64,000 bases of DNA, taken from NCBI RefSeq assembly GCF_016745095.1, contig NZ_CP067087.1, forward strand, positions 1,786,501 to 1,850,500. Reading direction: 5' to 3'. A program made the translations under genes and the position numbers. Below are positions 31,679 through 42,119 of the stretch, one piece after another (position 1 is the stretch's first letter; each line of letters opens with the position of its first letter). The stretch is from Croceicoccus sp. YJ47 (GTDB lineage: Bacteria > Pseudomonadota > Alphaproteobacteria > Sphingomonadales > Sphingomonadaceae). The notes beneath the pieces are model-generated. The model was not told where the DNA came from. It saw only the letters and a list, made by a program, of their open reading frames with translations, and ran no database searches.

Positions 31679-33460
31679 TTACGCGAACCGGCGGATCACG
31701 TTGAGAAAGGCGGTGCCATAGGCGTCGAGCTTTTTTGCACCCACGCCCGGCAATTGCGACAGTTCGCCGCGATTGGCGGGTTTCAGCCCGGCCATGTCGC
31801 GCAGCACCGAATCGTGGAACACCACATAGGGCGGCACGCCCGCCTCCTCGGCCAGTTCGCGGCGCAGCGTGCGCAATTCGTCGAACAGCGGATCGCCCAC
31901 CGGGTTCAGCGCCTGCCCTGCGCCGCGCGTCCGGCGGCCCCGCCCCCGCTTGGGCGGCAGCACGATTTCGAGCGTCTGCTCCCCTTTCAAAAACGGCCGC
32001 GCATCGGGGCCGAGCATCAGCCCGCCATGCTCGGTCGGCAGCAACGCCCCGCGCACCTGCAACGCGCGCTGTACCGGTTTCAGGAGTGCGGCTTCCTCCC
32101 CCTCGACAATGCCGAAGACCGACAGGGTGTCATGCGCGTTCTGGCGGCTGCGGTCGCTGGACTGTCCGGTGAGCACGCTCTCGATATAGCCGCCGCCATA
32201 CATTTGCCGCGTGCGCGCCACGGCGGACAGGTATTTCTGTGCCGTGACCGTCGCATCAACCGATTTGGGCGGGTTCAGGCAATTGTCGCAATTGCCGCAA
32301 TGCTGCGCCGGGTTTTCACCGAAATGGCGCAGCAAGATCGCGCGGCGGCACCCCCCCGTTTCGACCAGCGCGCCCAAGGCCGACAGCCGCGCCCGCTCGC
32401 TTTGCCGGCGGCTCTCCTCGACCTCCATGATGCGTTGATTGGCGCGGGCGAAATCGTCGGCGCCCCAGAACAGATGCGCAGTGGACGGATCGCCGTCGCG
32501 GCCCGCGCGCCCGGTCTCCTGGTAATATCCCTCGATGCTCTTGGGAAGACCGGCATGCGCGACGAAGCGTACGTCGGGCTTGTCGATGCCCATGCCGAAC
32601 GCGACGGTCGCACACATCACCATGTTTTCCGACGCGACGAAGGCGGCCTGGTTGCGGCTGCGCACCTCGGGCGGCATGCCGGCGTGATAGGCGCGCACCT
32701 CGCGGCCCGGCGTGGCCAGCGATTGCGCCAGCCGTTCGGTCGCGGCGCGCGTCGGTGCATAGACGATGCCCGGTCCCGGCTCTGCGGCCAGCAATTGCTG
32801 CAACTGGCGCGTCAGGCTGTCGCGCGGCGTAATGTGATAGCGGATGTTGGGCCGGTCGAACCCGGCGACGATCATGCCATCCTCGGCAATGCCGAGCTGG
32901 GCGAGAATATCCTCTCGCGTGTGTTCGTCCGCCGTCGCGGTCAGCGCAAGCCGCGGCACATCGCCGAATTCGTCCAGAAGCGGGCGCAGCAAGCGGTAAT
33001 CGGGCCGGAAATCATGGCCCCATTCCGATACGCAATGCGCCTCGTCAATGGCGAAGAGGCAGACGCGCGCGCTGCGCAGCATGTCGCGGAAATAGGGCTG
33101 GCTCGCGCGTTCGGGCGCGACGTAAAGCAGGTCGAGCGCGCCATCGCGAAACCGCGCGATGGTTTCGGCGCGATTGTCGTCCGCGCTCGTCAGCGTGGCC
33201 GCCCGAATGCCGACCGCTTCGGCGCTGCGCAGCTGATCGTGCATCAGCGCGATGAGCGGGCTTACCACCACGCATGTGCCCTCCAGCATCATCGCGGGCA
33301 ATTGATAGGTCAGCGACTTGCCCGCGCCCGTCGGCATCACGGCCAGTGTCGACTGTCCCGACAGGACGCGCGACACCACCGCCTCCTGCCGCCCGCGAAA
33401 CGCAGAAAAGCCGAAGACGTCCTTCAATCGGGCAAGGGCATCGTCAATCGTATGCGGCAA
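31679..33460 (-). CDS. recQ: ATP-dependent DNA helicase RecQ
   Basis: A 593-residue superfamily 2 helicase. Walker A is MPTGAGKSLTYQLP (about residue 42), motif II IDEAHCVSEWGHDFRPDY, motif VI QETGRAGRDGD. A zinc module (CRRAILLRHF..HCGNCDNC) and winged helix follow. The C-terminal HRDC domain spans about 515-593 (LRTLRRELAEEAGVPPYVVFHDSVLRDMA). It unwinds DNA in recombination and fork repair. It starts 5 nt after the metH C-part stop, so it is probably the last gene of the methionine operon, an unusual partner. Confidence 0.96.
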   Translation of the reverse strand: MPHTIDDALARLKDVFGFSAFRGRQEAVVSRVLSGQSTLAVMPTGAGKSLTYQLPAMMLEGTCVVVSPLIALMHDQLRSAEAVGIRAATLTSADDNRAETIARFRDGALDLLYVAPERASQPYFRDMLRSARVCLFAIDEAHCVSEWGHDFRPDYRLLRPLLDEFGDVPRLALTATADEHTREDILAQLGIAEDGMIVAGFDRPNIRYHITPRDSLTRQLQQLLAAEPGPGIVYAPTRAATERLAQSLATPGREVRAYHAGMPPEVRSRNQAAFVASENMVMCATVAFGMGIDKPDVRFVAHAGLPKSIEGYYQETGRAGRDGDPSTAHLFWGADDFARANQRIMEVEESRRQSERARLSALGALVETGGCRRAILLRHFGENPAQHCGNCDNCLNPPKSVDATVTAQKYLSAVARTRQMYGGGYIESVLTGQSSDRSRQNAHDTLSVFGIVEGEEAALLKPVQRALQVRGALLPTEHGGLMLGPDARPFLKGEQTLEIVLPPKRGRGRRTRGAGQALNPVGDPLFDELRTLRRELAEEAGVPPYVVFHDSVLRDMAGLKPANRGELSQLPGVGAKKLDAYGTAFLNVIRRFA

Positions 33461-33465
33461 TGGGT

Positions 33466-36093
<2,628 letters not shown>

Positions 36094-36111
36094 GTGTTTT
36101 CCGCTCGTGGC

Positions 36112-37173
36112 TCAACCGGCCATCACAAAGGGTTCGAGGCCCGCAAGCCGCATTTTCGTTTCCGGCGTGGGGCGTGTGCGCGGCGTCAGGCCGGCAACCG
36201 CCTTCGCCATGGCGGCGATATGCTCCGGACTGGACCCGCAACACCCGCCCAGCACGTTGACCTGCCCGCCATCCGCCCATTCGCGGACGAGCGCGGCGGT
36301 GGTGTCGGGCATCTCGTCATATTCGCCAAGCTCGTTCGGCAGGCCCGCATTGGGGTACACCATGATGAGCGTGTCGGCGATTTGCGAGAGCGTTTTGACA
36401 TGCGGGCGAAGCTGCGTCGCGCCAAAGCTGCAATTCAGCCCGACGGTCAGCGGCCGGGCATGGCGCACCGCGTACCAGAACGCCTCCACCGTATGGCCCG
36501 AAAGATTGCGCCCCGAAAGATCGGTCAGCGTCATCGACAGCATGATCGGGATTTCGCGGCTAAGTTTCCGCTCCACCTCGCGCACCGCCATGATCCCCGC
36601 CTTGGCGTTCAACGTGTCGAAGATCGTCTCGATCAGGATGAAATCCGCGCCCCCGTCGATCAATGCCTCGACCTGCTGCGCGTAGACAGCGGTGAGATAG
36701 TCGAAATCGATCTCCCGAAAACCGGGGTCGTTGACGTCGGGCGACAGGGACAATGTCTTGTTCGTCGGGCCGATCGCGCCGGCGACGAAACGGGGACGCC
36801 CGTCGGCGGCGGCGAATTCGTCCGCGACCCGGCGGGCCAGCATCGCGCTTTGCCGGTTGATGTCGTCGACGAGGTGTTCCGCCGCGTAATCGGCCTGGCT
36901 GATGGTGTTCGCGCTGAACGTATTGGTGCAGGCGATGTCGGCGCCCGCCTCGAAATAGGCGCGGTGGATGGATTCGGGCACGTCGGGACGGGTGAGGGCG
37001 AGGATGTCGTTATTGCCCTTCGCATCCTTCGCAAGGGCAAGATCGCCCATGTAATCCGTCTCGACCAGCTTGCGGTTCTGAATCTGCGTGCCGAAGGCGC
37101 CGTCGGTGATGAGAATGCGCTTTTTCGCCTCGGCTTCGAAGCTTTGGCGGGCGGCGGATGGGGTGATGCTCAT
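36112..37173 (-). CDS. metH: Methionine synthase, homocysteine-methyltransferase part
   Basis: A 353-residue (betaalpha)8 barrel corresponding to the N-terminal domain of MetH. ILITDGAFGTQIQ opens the barrel, VGLNCSFGA carries the first zinc Cys, and VLGGCCGSSPEHI the other two. ATG 37173 overlaps the metF stop by 4 nt (ATGA), which fixes the start; the upstream open frame lies inside metF. The stop is 18 nt before the second MetH gene, so both parts should be made in equal amounts. Confidence 0.94.
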   Translation of the reverse strand: MSITPSAARQSFEAEAKKRILITDGAFGTQIQNRKLVETDYMGDLALAKDAKGNNDILALTRPDVPESIHRAYFEAGADIACTNTFSANTISQADYAAEHLVDDINRQSAMLARRVADEFAAADGRPRFVAGAIGPTNKTLSLSPDVNDPGFREIDFDYLTAVYAQQVEALIDGGADFILIETIFDTLNAKAGIMAVREVERKLSREIPIMLSMTLTDLSGRNLSGHTVEAFWYAVRHARPLTVGLNCSFGATQLRPHVKTLSQIADTLIMVYPNAGLPNELGEYDEMPDTTAALVREWADGGQVNVLGGCCGSSPEHIAAMAKAVAGLTPRTRPTPETKMRLAGLEPFVMAG

Positions 37174-38117
37174 GCGGCCTGCTCCGTCTGCTCGGCAGCG
37201 ACCGGGCGGCGGCCCAGCAGGTGGCAGATGGCGTAGGACAGGTCCGCACGGTTCAAGGTGTAGAAATGGAAATCCCGCACGCCGCCTGCGTAAAGTCGGC
37301 GGCAGAATTCCGCCGCCAGCGTCGCGGCGACCAGCTTGCGCGCGCCGGGCCGTTCGTCCAGCCCTTCGAACAATCCATCCATCCATGCGGGGATCTGCGC
37401 CCCGCACTGCGCCGCGAACTTGCGCGTCTGCGCGACATTGGAGACGGGCAGGATGCCGGGGACCAGCGGCGCATCGACGCCGTCCGCCGCGAGCCTGTCC
37501 CGGAAATCGAGGAAGCATTCGGGCCGGAAGAAGAATTGCGTGATCGCCCGGTCGGCGCCCGCGTCGAGCTTTCGTTTGAGATTGTCGAGATCGCTTTGCG
37601 CGCTCTGCGCCTCGGGATGGGTTTCGGGATAGGCGGCGACCGAAATCTCGAACGGGGCGATGGCCTTCAATCCGGCGACAAGATCAGCCGCCCCGGCATA
37701 GCCGTCGGGATGCGGTTCGAACCGTCCGCCCGGCGTGGTCGGATCGCCGCGCAGCGCGACGATGTGGCGCACGCCCGCCTCCCAATATTGTTCGGCGACG
37801 CGGCGAATGTCGTCCTTGCTCGCCTCCACGCAGGTCAGATGCGCGGCGGCGGGGATGCGTGCCTCGCGGATGATGCGTTCGACCGTCGCATGGGTGCGTT
37901 CGCGCGTCGATCCGCCCGCGCCATAGGTGACCGACACGAATTCGGGCGCCAGCGGGGCCAGCTTTTCCACCGCGTCCCACAGCTGCGCCTCCATCTTCTC
38001 GCTCTTCGGGGGGAAGAATTCGAACGACACGCCAATATCGCCCGGCAGGCTGGCGAACAGGGGCACGCCATCGGCGGTGATGCAATCGGCAGGGGAGGCG
38101 GAAACGGGATCGGTCAT
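37170..38117 (-). CDS. metF: 5,10-methylenetetrahydrofolate reductase
   Basis: A 315-residue FAD enzyme that makes 5-methyl-THF, the methyl donor used by MetH. VSFEFFPPKSEKMEAQL, SVTYGAGGSTRERTH, HLTCVEAS, VALRGDPT and ITQFFFRPE are signature segments. It overlaps its neighbours on both sides by 4 nt, so the regulator, metF and metH are translationally coupled. Confidence 0.97.
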   Translation of the reverse strand: MTDPVSASPADCITADGVPLFASLPGDIGVSFEFFPPKSEKMEAQLWDAVEKLAPLAPEFVSVTYGAGGSTRERTHATVERIIREARIPAAAHLTCVEASKDDIRRVAEQYWEAGVRHIVALRGDPTTPGGRFEPHPDGYAGAADLVAGLKAIAPFEISVAAYPETHPEAQSAQSDLDNLKRKLDAGADRAITQFFFRPECFLDFRDRLAADGVDAPLVPGILPVSNVAQTRKFAAQCGAQIPAWMDGLFEGLDERPGARKLVAATLAAEFCRRLYAGGVRDFHFYTLNRADLSYAICHLLGRRPVAAEQTEQAA

Positions 38118-39166
38118 CGGGACATGGCCTTCGCTGAAAAATCGGAGGTCGGGGTCATCAGGGGCATATCATCGCGAAGCCCCGTCCAGATGCGGACGGT
38201 GAGCTCCTTGCCCGGAAGGGTACTGTCGGCCGCAGGGGTATAGCCCGCATGCGTCAAGAGCTGGTGCATCTGCGTATCCGTAAAGCCGAGCCGGGCATGG
38301 GCATGGCTTTCGCGCAATTCCTCGTGCCGGTGGGCGGCGAAATCGACGATCGCGATGCGCCCGCCGGGCCGGGTGACGCGCGCCGCCTCGGTCAGGACAT
38401 CCTCCGGCGCCTGCGCATAATGCAGGACGAGATGGAACAACACGGTGTCGAACCGGGCATCGGCGAAAGGCAGCGCGCGAAAATCCCCTTGCAGCAGGGT
38501 GAGCCGCGCCGGGGGAAGATTTTGCAGCCGCGTCCGGGCGAGGCGTAGCATCTCCGGGCTCTTGTCGATGCCAGCGACATGGGCGGCGGCGGGCGCGAAC
38601 AATTCGGCCATGCGCCCGGTGCCCGTGCCGACGTCGAGCAATTCGCCCAGGCTCGCCCCGTCGCCGGATGCGGCATCGTCCCTCGCGCCGACGCGCAGCA
38701 GGCGGGCGAGCTCCGCCTCCACTTCCCGCTCCGCAATGTGCAGGCTGCGCAGCGAATCCCATTCCTCTGCATGACGCTCGAAATAGCGGGCGGCGCTGGC
38801 CTCGCGCGCAGTGCGGATCGTGTCGAGGCGTTGGCGGTCGGCCGCGCATTCGGCGGCGAACGCGCTATCCTCACGCTCCGCCGCGGCGAGCAGCCGGTCC
38901 GCCGCCGCGCGCATCGCCGCCGATTCGCCGCGCGCCGCATCGAGCGGATCGTGCAGGCGGCTGCGCAAGAAGACCCAGCTTCCCTCCTTGCGCTTTTCGG
39001 CAAGGCCGGCCTCGGTCAATATGCGGACATGGCGCGAAATGCGCGGCTGGCTCTGATCCAGCACCTCGGCCAGTTCGCCCACCGCAAGCTCCATGCGCGA
39101 CAATAGCCGCAGCAGCCGCAGCCGCGTCGGATCGTCGAGTGCGCGAAGAAGATCGCCGATGGTCAT
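38114..39166 (-). CDS. ArsR-type regulator fused to a SAM-dependent methyltransferase (SahR-like)
   Basis: A 350-residue two-domain protein. Residues 1-95 are an ArsR winged HTH (LLRALDDPTRLRLLRLLSRMELAVGELAEVL, recognition helix QSQPRISRHVRILTEAGL). Residues 145-330 are a class I methyltransferase with motif I LLDVGTGTGRMAELF and motif IV DTVLFHLVLHYA. ArsR-methyltransferase fusions ahead of metF/metH are known as SahR-type repressors that sense S-adenosylhomocysteine. That role here is inferred from architecture, position as first gene of the operon, and the perfect inverted repeat 9 nt upstream. ATG 39166 gives the normal ArsR start. Confidence 0.9.
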   Translation of the reverse strand: MTIGDLLRALDDPTRLRLLRLLSRMELAVGELAEVLDQSQPRISRHVRILTEAGLAEKRKEGSWVFLRSRLHDPLDAARGESAAMRAAADRLLAAAEREDSAFAAECAADRQRLDTIRTAREASAARYFERHAEEWDSLRSLHIAEREVEAELARLLRVGARDDAASGDGASLGELLDVGTGTGRMAELFAPAAAHVAGIDKSPEMLRLARTRLQNLPPARLTLLQGDFRALPFADARFDTVLFHLVLHYAQAPEDVLTEAARVTRPGGRIAIVDFAAHRHEELRESHAHARLGFTDTQMHQLLTHAGYTPAADSTLPGKELTVRIWTGLRDDMPLMTPTSDFSAKAMSR

Positions 39167-39174
39167 GGCGGCAT

Positions 39175-39196
39175 CATATAAAGGAAGCTTTATATG
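39175..39196. promoter_or_regulatory. Inverted-repeat operator of the methionine operon
   Basis: CATATAAAG-GAAG-CTTTATATG: perfect 9-bp arms around a 4-nt spacer, in an AT-rich island 9-30 nt before the start of the ArsR-methyltransferase gene. The size and symmetry fit an ArsR-dimer site and suggest autoregulation of the whole metF-metH operon. The position so close to the start codon would place it over or just after the promoter. Confidence 0.75.
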
Positions 39197-39274
39197 TTTG
39201 CAACGATTGCGGAGACACGGCGCGCGCATTAGGGGAATTGCGTCACAACCCCCTATCCGTGAAGGATCGAACCC

Positions 39275-39586
39275 ATGAAGAAACTTGTTCTTTTCGCCGG
39301 CGTAGCAAGCCTCGCCCTGTCCGCCTGCGGATCGACCGACGATGCCGACGCACCGGCAGAGGCCGACAATGTCGAGATGCCCGCCGATGAGGTGATGATG
39401 CAGCCCGGCATGGACGCGGATCCCGCCGTCGATCCCGCAATGGCCGGCGACATGGCCGGCCCCGAACCGCGCGAAACGCCCGAAACGGTCGAAACCCCCG
39501 CCGCCGAAGCCGTCGCCGACGATGCCGCCATGGCCGCCGACGACCTGACCGCCGCGATGAACGAGGATGCGCAGGACGCACAGTAA
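39275..39586 (+). CDS. Acidic Ala-rich lipoprotein, hypothetical
   Basis: A 103-residue secreted lipoprotein. The signal peptide MKKLVLFAGVASLALSAC ends in the lipobox LSAC (Cys18). The mature part is low-complexity, rich in Asp, Glu, Ala, Pro and Met, with no recognisable fold. Asp/Gly/Ser after the lipid Cys do not give a clear sorting prediction. A short gap (10 nt) separates it from a second small lipoprotein gene. Function unknown. Confidence 0.78.
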   Translation: MKKLVLFAGVASLALSACGSTDDADAPAEADNVEMPADEVMMQPGMDADPAVDPAMAGDMAGPEPRETPETVETPAAEAVADDAAMAADDLTAAMNEDAQDAQ

Positions 39587-39596
39587 GGTCCGCGCC

Positions 39597-39803
39597 ATGC
39601 GACGCATCCTGCCCGCCGTGACGATCGCCGCGATGCTGGCATCGTGCGGCGGGCAGGACACCGCCCCCGATCCCGCCCCGCCGCAGGACGAGGCTGCGTT
39701 CCTCGCCGATGCGGCGGCGATGCTGCCCGCCGATGAAACGCAGGATGCCGCGCGCGCCGACCCCGCTCCGGCCGATGAAACCGGCTCCGACGCGCCGGAC
39801 TAG
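39597..39803 (+). CDS. Small hypothetical lipoprotein
   Basis: A 68-residue protein with a basic N-terminus (MRRILPAVTIAAMLASC) and lipobox LASC (Cys17). The mature peptide is about 51 residues of Pro/Asp/Ala-rich sequence. Its TAG stop at 39801-39803 shares the CTAG tetranucleotide with the stop of the convergent arfB gene. It is probably cotranscribed with the preceding lipoprotein gene. Function unknown. Confidence 0.65.
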   Translation: MRRILPAVTIAAMLASCGGQDTAPDPAPPQDEAAFLADAAAMLPADETQDAARADPAPADETGSDAPD

Positions 39804-40216
39804 TCCCAGCCGGTGACGCGCCCGCGTTTCTCCTTGACCGCGCCGCGTTCCTTCTTCTTCTTCAATCGCTGCACCTTGCCGATGCGGTTCACGCGGGTTT
39901 TGGCGCGGGTCTTGGGCTGCCGGCGCGCCTCTTCCAGCAAATCGGTCAGCCTCTGGCGCGCATCGCTGCGGTTGGCGTCCTGCGTGCGGTGACGGCGCGC
40001 ATCGATGAGCAGGTCACCCGACTGCGTCAGACGGCTCCCCGCCAATTGCTTCAGCCGGTGAAAGATCGGCGGCGGCAGGCCGAGCGCATAGATGTTGACC
40101 CGCAACTGCACCGCGGTCGCGACCTTGTTCACGTTCTGCCCGCCCGGCCCCGACGCCGTGACGAAGCGTTCCTCGGCCAAAGCGTGGGCGCGGTCGATGA
40201 TCGATCCGCCGGTCAC
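39800..40216 (-). CDS. arfB: Alternative ribosome-rescue factor / peptidyl-tRNA hydrolase ArfB (YaeJ)
   Basis: A 138-residue protein with the release-factor GGQ motif in TASGPGGQNVNKVATAV near residue 25 and a long basic C-terminal tail (QRLKKKKERGAVKEKRGRV) that enters the empty mRNA channel of stalled ribosomes. It lacks the codon-reading domains of RF1/RF2. Length is normal for ArfB. It is the last of four genes linked by ATGA overlaps. Confidence 0.93.
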   Translation of the reverse strand: MTGGSIIDRAHALAEERFVTASGPGGQNVNKVATAVQLRVNIYALGLPPPIFHRLKQLAGSRLTQSGDLLIDARRHRTQDANRSDARQRLTDLLEEARRQPKTRAKTRVNRIGKVQRLKKKKERGAVKEKRGRVTGWD

Positions 40217-40911
40217 TCGGCCTCTCGCCGCGCCTCGACACGGGGGGCCGGTCCCGGATCGTCGAAGCCAAGGTCCGCGAAGGCGCGCGGAAAAGGCGCG
40301 CGCGCGGCGAGGGCGGGCTTGTTATCGCGCGGCACGCACAGCGCGGCGGCATGCAGCATCGTGCGGCGCGCGCGGGCGTCCGGCCGTCCATAGACCGGAT
40401 CGCCGAGCAATGCCGCGCCCAGGCCGTGTTGTGCATGGATGCGGATCTGATGGGTGCGGCCGGTCTCGGGCCGGAACTCGACCAGGCTCAGCCCGCCGCG
40501 CACCGCGATCCGGCGCCACCGGGTCAGCGCGGGCTTCCCCTTCTTCGCCGCGATCATTCGCCATCCGTCTTTCTCGCTGCTGACCTTGCTTAGCGAGAGC
40601 GCGATCTCGCCCTCCGCCTCGGCCAGTTCGGTGCTCACGATGCCGAGATAGGTCTTCTCCACGAGCCGTTCCTCAAACGCGCGGGACAGCCGTTTCAACG
40701 CCTTGGGATTGCGGGCGAGCAGCAGGCAGCCCGACGTATCGGTGTCGAGCCTGTGCACCGGCACCGGTTCCCGCGCGAAGCCCAGCGTCAGCGCGCCGAG
40801 CCGGTCCGCGAGCGAGGGCGCGCCATTGCGCGGCCGGTCCACCGGCAGCCCCGCCGGCTTGTCGATGATCAGCGCCTCGGCATCCTCGAACAGGATGGGA
40901 ATGTCGGTCAT
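40213..40911 (-). CDS. RluA-family pseudouridine synthase
   Basis: A 232-residue pseudouridine synthase. The catalytic block is PVHRLDTDTSGCLLLARN (the Asp of HRLDxxTSG), preceded by IIDKPAGLPVDRPRN. The later GRTHQIRIHAQHGLGAALLGDPVYG is the RluA-class motif. No S4 domain is present. Target could be 23S rRNA or tRNA; it cannot be told from sequence. It is coupled to both neighbours by 4-nt overlaps. Confidence 0.92.
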   Translation of the reverse strand: MTDIPILFEDAEALIIDKPAGLPVDRPRNGAPSLADRLGALTLGFAREPVPVHRLDTDTSGCLLLARNPKALKRLSRAFEERLVEKTYLGIVSTELAEAEGEIALSLSKVSSEKDGWRMIAAKKGKPALTRWRRIAVRGGLSLVEFRPETGRTHQIRIHAQHGLGAALLGDPVYGRPDARARRTMLHAAALCVPRDNKPALAARAPFPRAFADLGFDDPGPAPRVEARREAE

Positions 40912-42119
40912 AATGCGGCCACGGCCCTTTCCATGCGGGTGAGCGCCTCTGTCAGGCTGTCATCGTCGGCGGCGAAGCTGACCCGGAATCCCTGTATCCC
41001 GCAATGCGCCCCGCCAAATGCCGAGGCCGCGACCACCGCAACCCCGTGTTCGAGCAGGTGCAGCGCGAGCGCATTGTCATCGGCGCAACCCTCGCCGATG
41101 AGCGGCGCGGCATCGACGAAGCAGTAAAACGCCCCATCCGGCACCGGGGTCGACAGGCCGGGGATCGCATGGATCGCCTCCACCACCCGGTCGCGCCGCG
41201 CCCGGAAAATCGCGCGCCAGTCGGACAGGAAATCCTGCGGCCCTTCGAATGCGGCGACCGCACCGGCCTGGCTGATCGAGCAGGGATTGCCGCTGCTGTG
41301 CGACTGGAGCCGTTCCATCGCCCGGATCAGCCATCCCGGCCCGGTCGCGACGCCGATGCGAAAGCCGGTCATCGCATGGCTTTTCGACACGCCCGACACG
41401 GTGAGGATGCGGTCCGCCAGATCGGGACGCAGCGCCGCGAGCGTCGCATGCGGCGTATCGCCATAGCGCAGCGGCGCGTAAATATCGTCGCTCATCACCA
41501 TGATACGCGCGTGCCGGTCCAGCACGTCGGCCAGCGCGCGAAGATCGTCCGCCGTGTACACCGCACCCGTCGGATTGCCGGGGCTGTTGAGCAGGAGCCA
41601 GCGTGTCGCCGGCGTGATCGCCTTGGCAAGCTGCTCTGCCGAAATGCGAAAACCGTCCGCGGCCGTGGTCGGCAATGGCACCACCTGCGCGCCCGCGAAC
41701 CGCGCGATTTCGGGATAGCTCACCCACCATGGCGCGGGAATGAGCACCTCGTCACCCGGATCGATCGTGGCGAGCAGCGCGTGGAAGATCGCCTGTTTTC
41801 CGCCCGCGCTGACCGTGACGTCGGCGGGTGTGGCGGCAATGCCGAGATCGCGCGTGAAATGCAGCGCGGCGGCCCGTTTCATCGCCGCGGTGCCGCCGAC
41901 CGGCGTATATTTCGTGGCGCCTTGGTCGAGCGCATCCTTCACCGCCTCCACCACATGGGCCGGGGTGGCGAAATCGGGCTCCCCGACAGAGAGCGACACG
42001 ATGTCGCGCCCCTCGGCCCGCAATGCGGTCGCGCGGTCGGTCATCGCGGTGGTCTGCGACGGGGCGATACGCGCCAGTGCGGCGGAGATCCGGTCCGCCG
42101 AACCCTGCTCCTGCGTCAT
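40908..42119 (-). CDS. Pyridoxal-phosphate-dependent aminotransferase, class I (aspartate aminotransferase-like)
   Basis: A 403-residue fold-type I aminotransferase. LSVGEPDFATPAHVVEAV, GATKYTPVGGTAAMKRA, LLLNSPGNPTGAVYT (Asn), SDDIYAPLRYG (Asp/Tyr) and VSGVSKSHAMTGFRIG (PLP Lys) give a clear subgroup I-gamma pattern. Substrate is probably aspartate or an aromatic amino acid with 2-oxoglutarate. The start at 42119 overlaps the pabB-pabC stop by 4 nt, which fixes it. Confidence 0.92.
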   Translation of the reverse strand: MTQEQGSADRISAALARIAPSQTTAMTDRATALRAEGRDIVSLSVGEPDFATPAHVVEAVKDALDQGATKYTPVGGTAAMKRAAALHFTRDLGIAATPADVTVSAGGKQAIFHALLATIDPGDEVLIPAPWWVSYPEIARFAGAQVVPLPTTAADGFRISAEQLAKAITPATRWLLLNSPGNPTGAVYTADDLRALADVLDRHARIMVMSDDIYAPLRYGDTPHATLAALRPDLADRILTVSGVSKSHAMTGFRIGVATGPGWLIRAMERLQSHSSGNPCSISQAGAVAAFEGPQDFLSDWRAIFRARRDRVVEAIHAIPGLSTPVPDGAFYCFVDAAPLIGEGCADDNALALHLLEHGVAVVAASAFGGAHCGIQGFRVSFAADDDSLTEALTRMERAVAAL

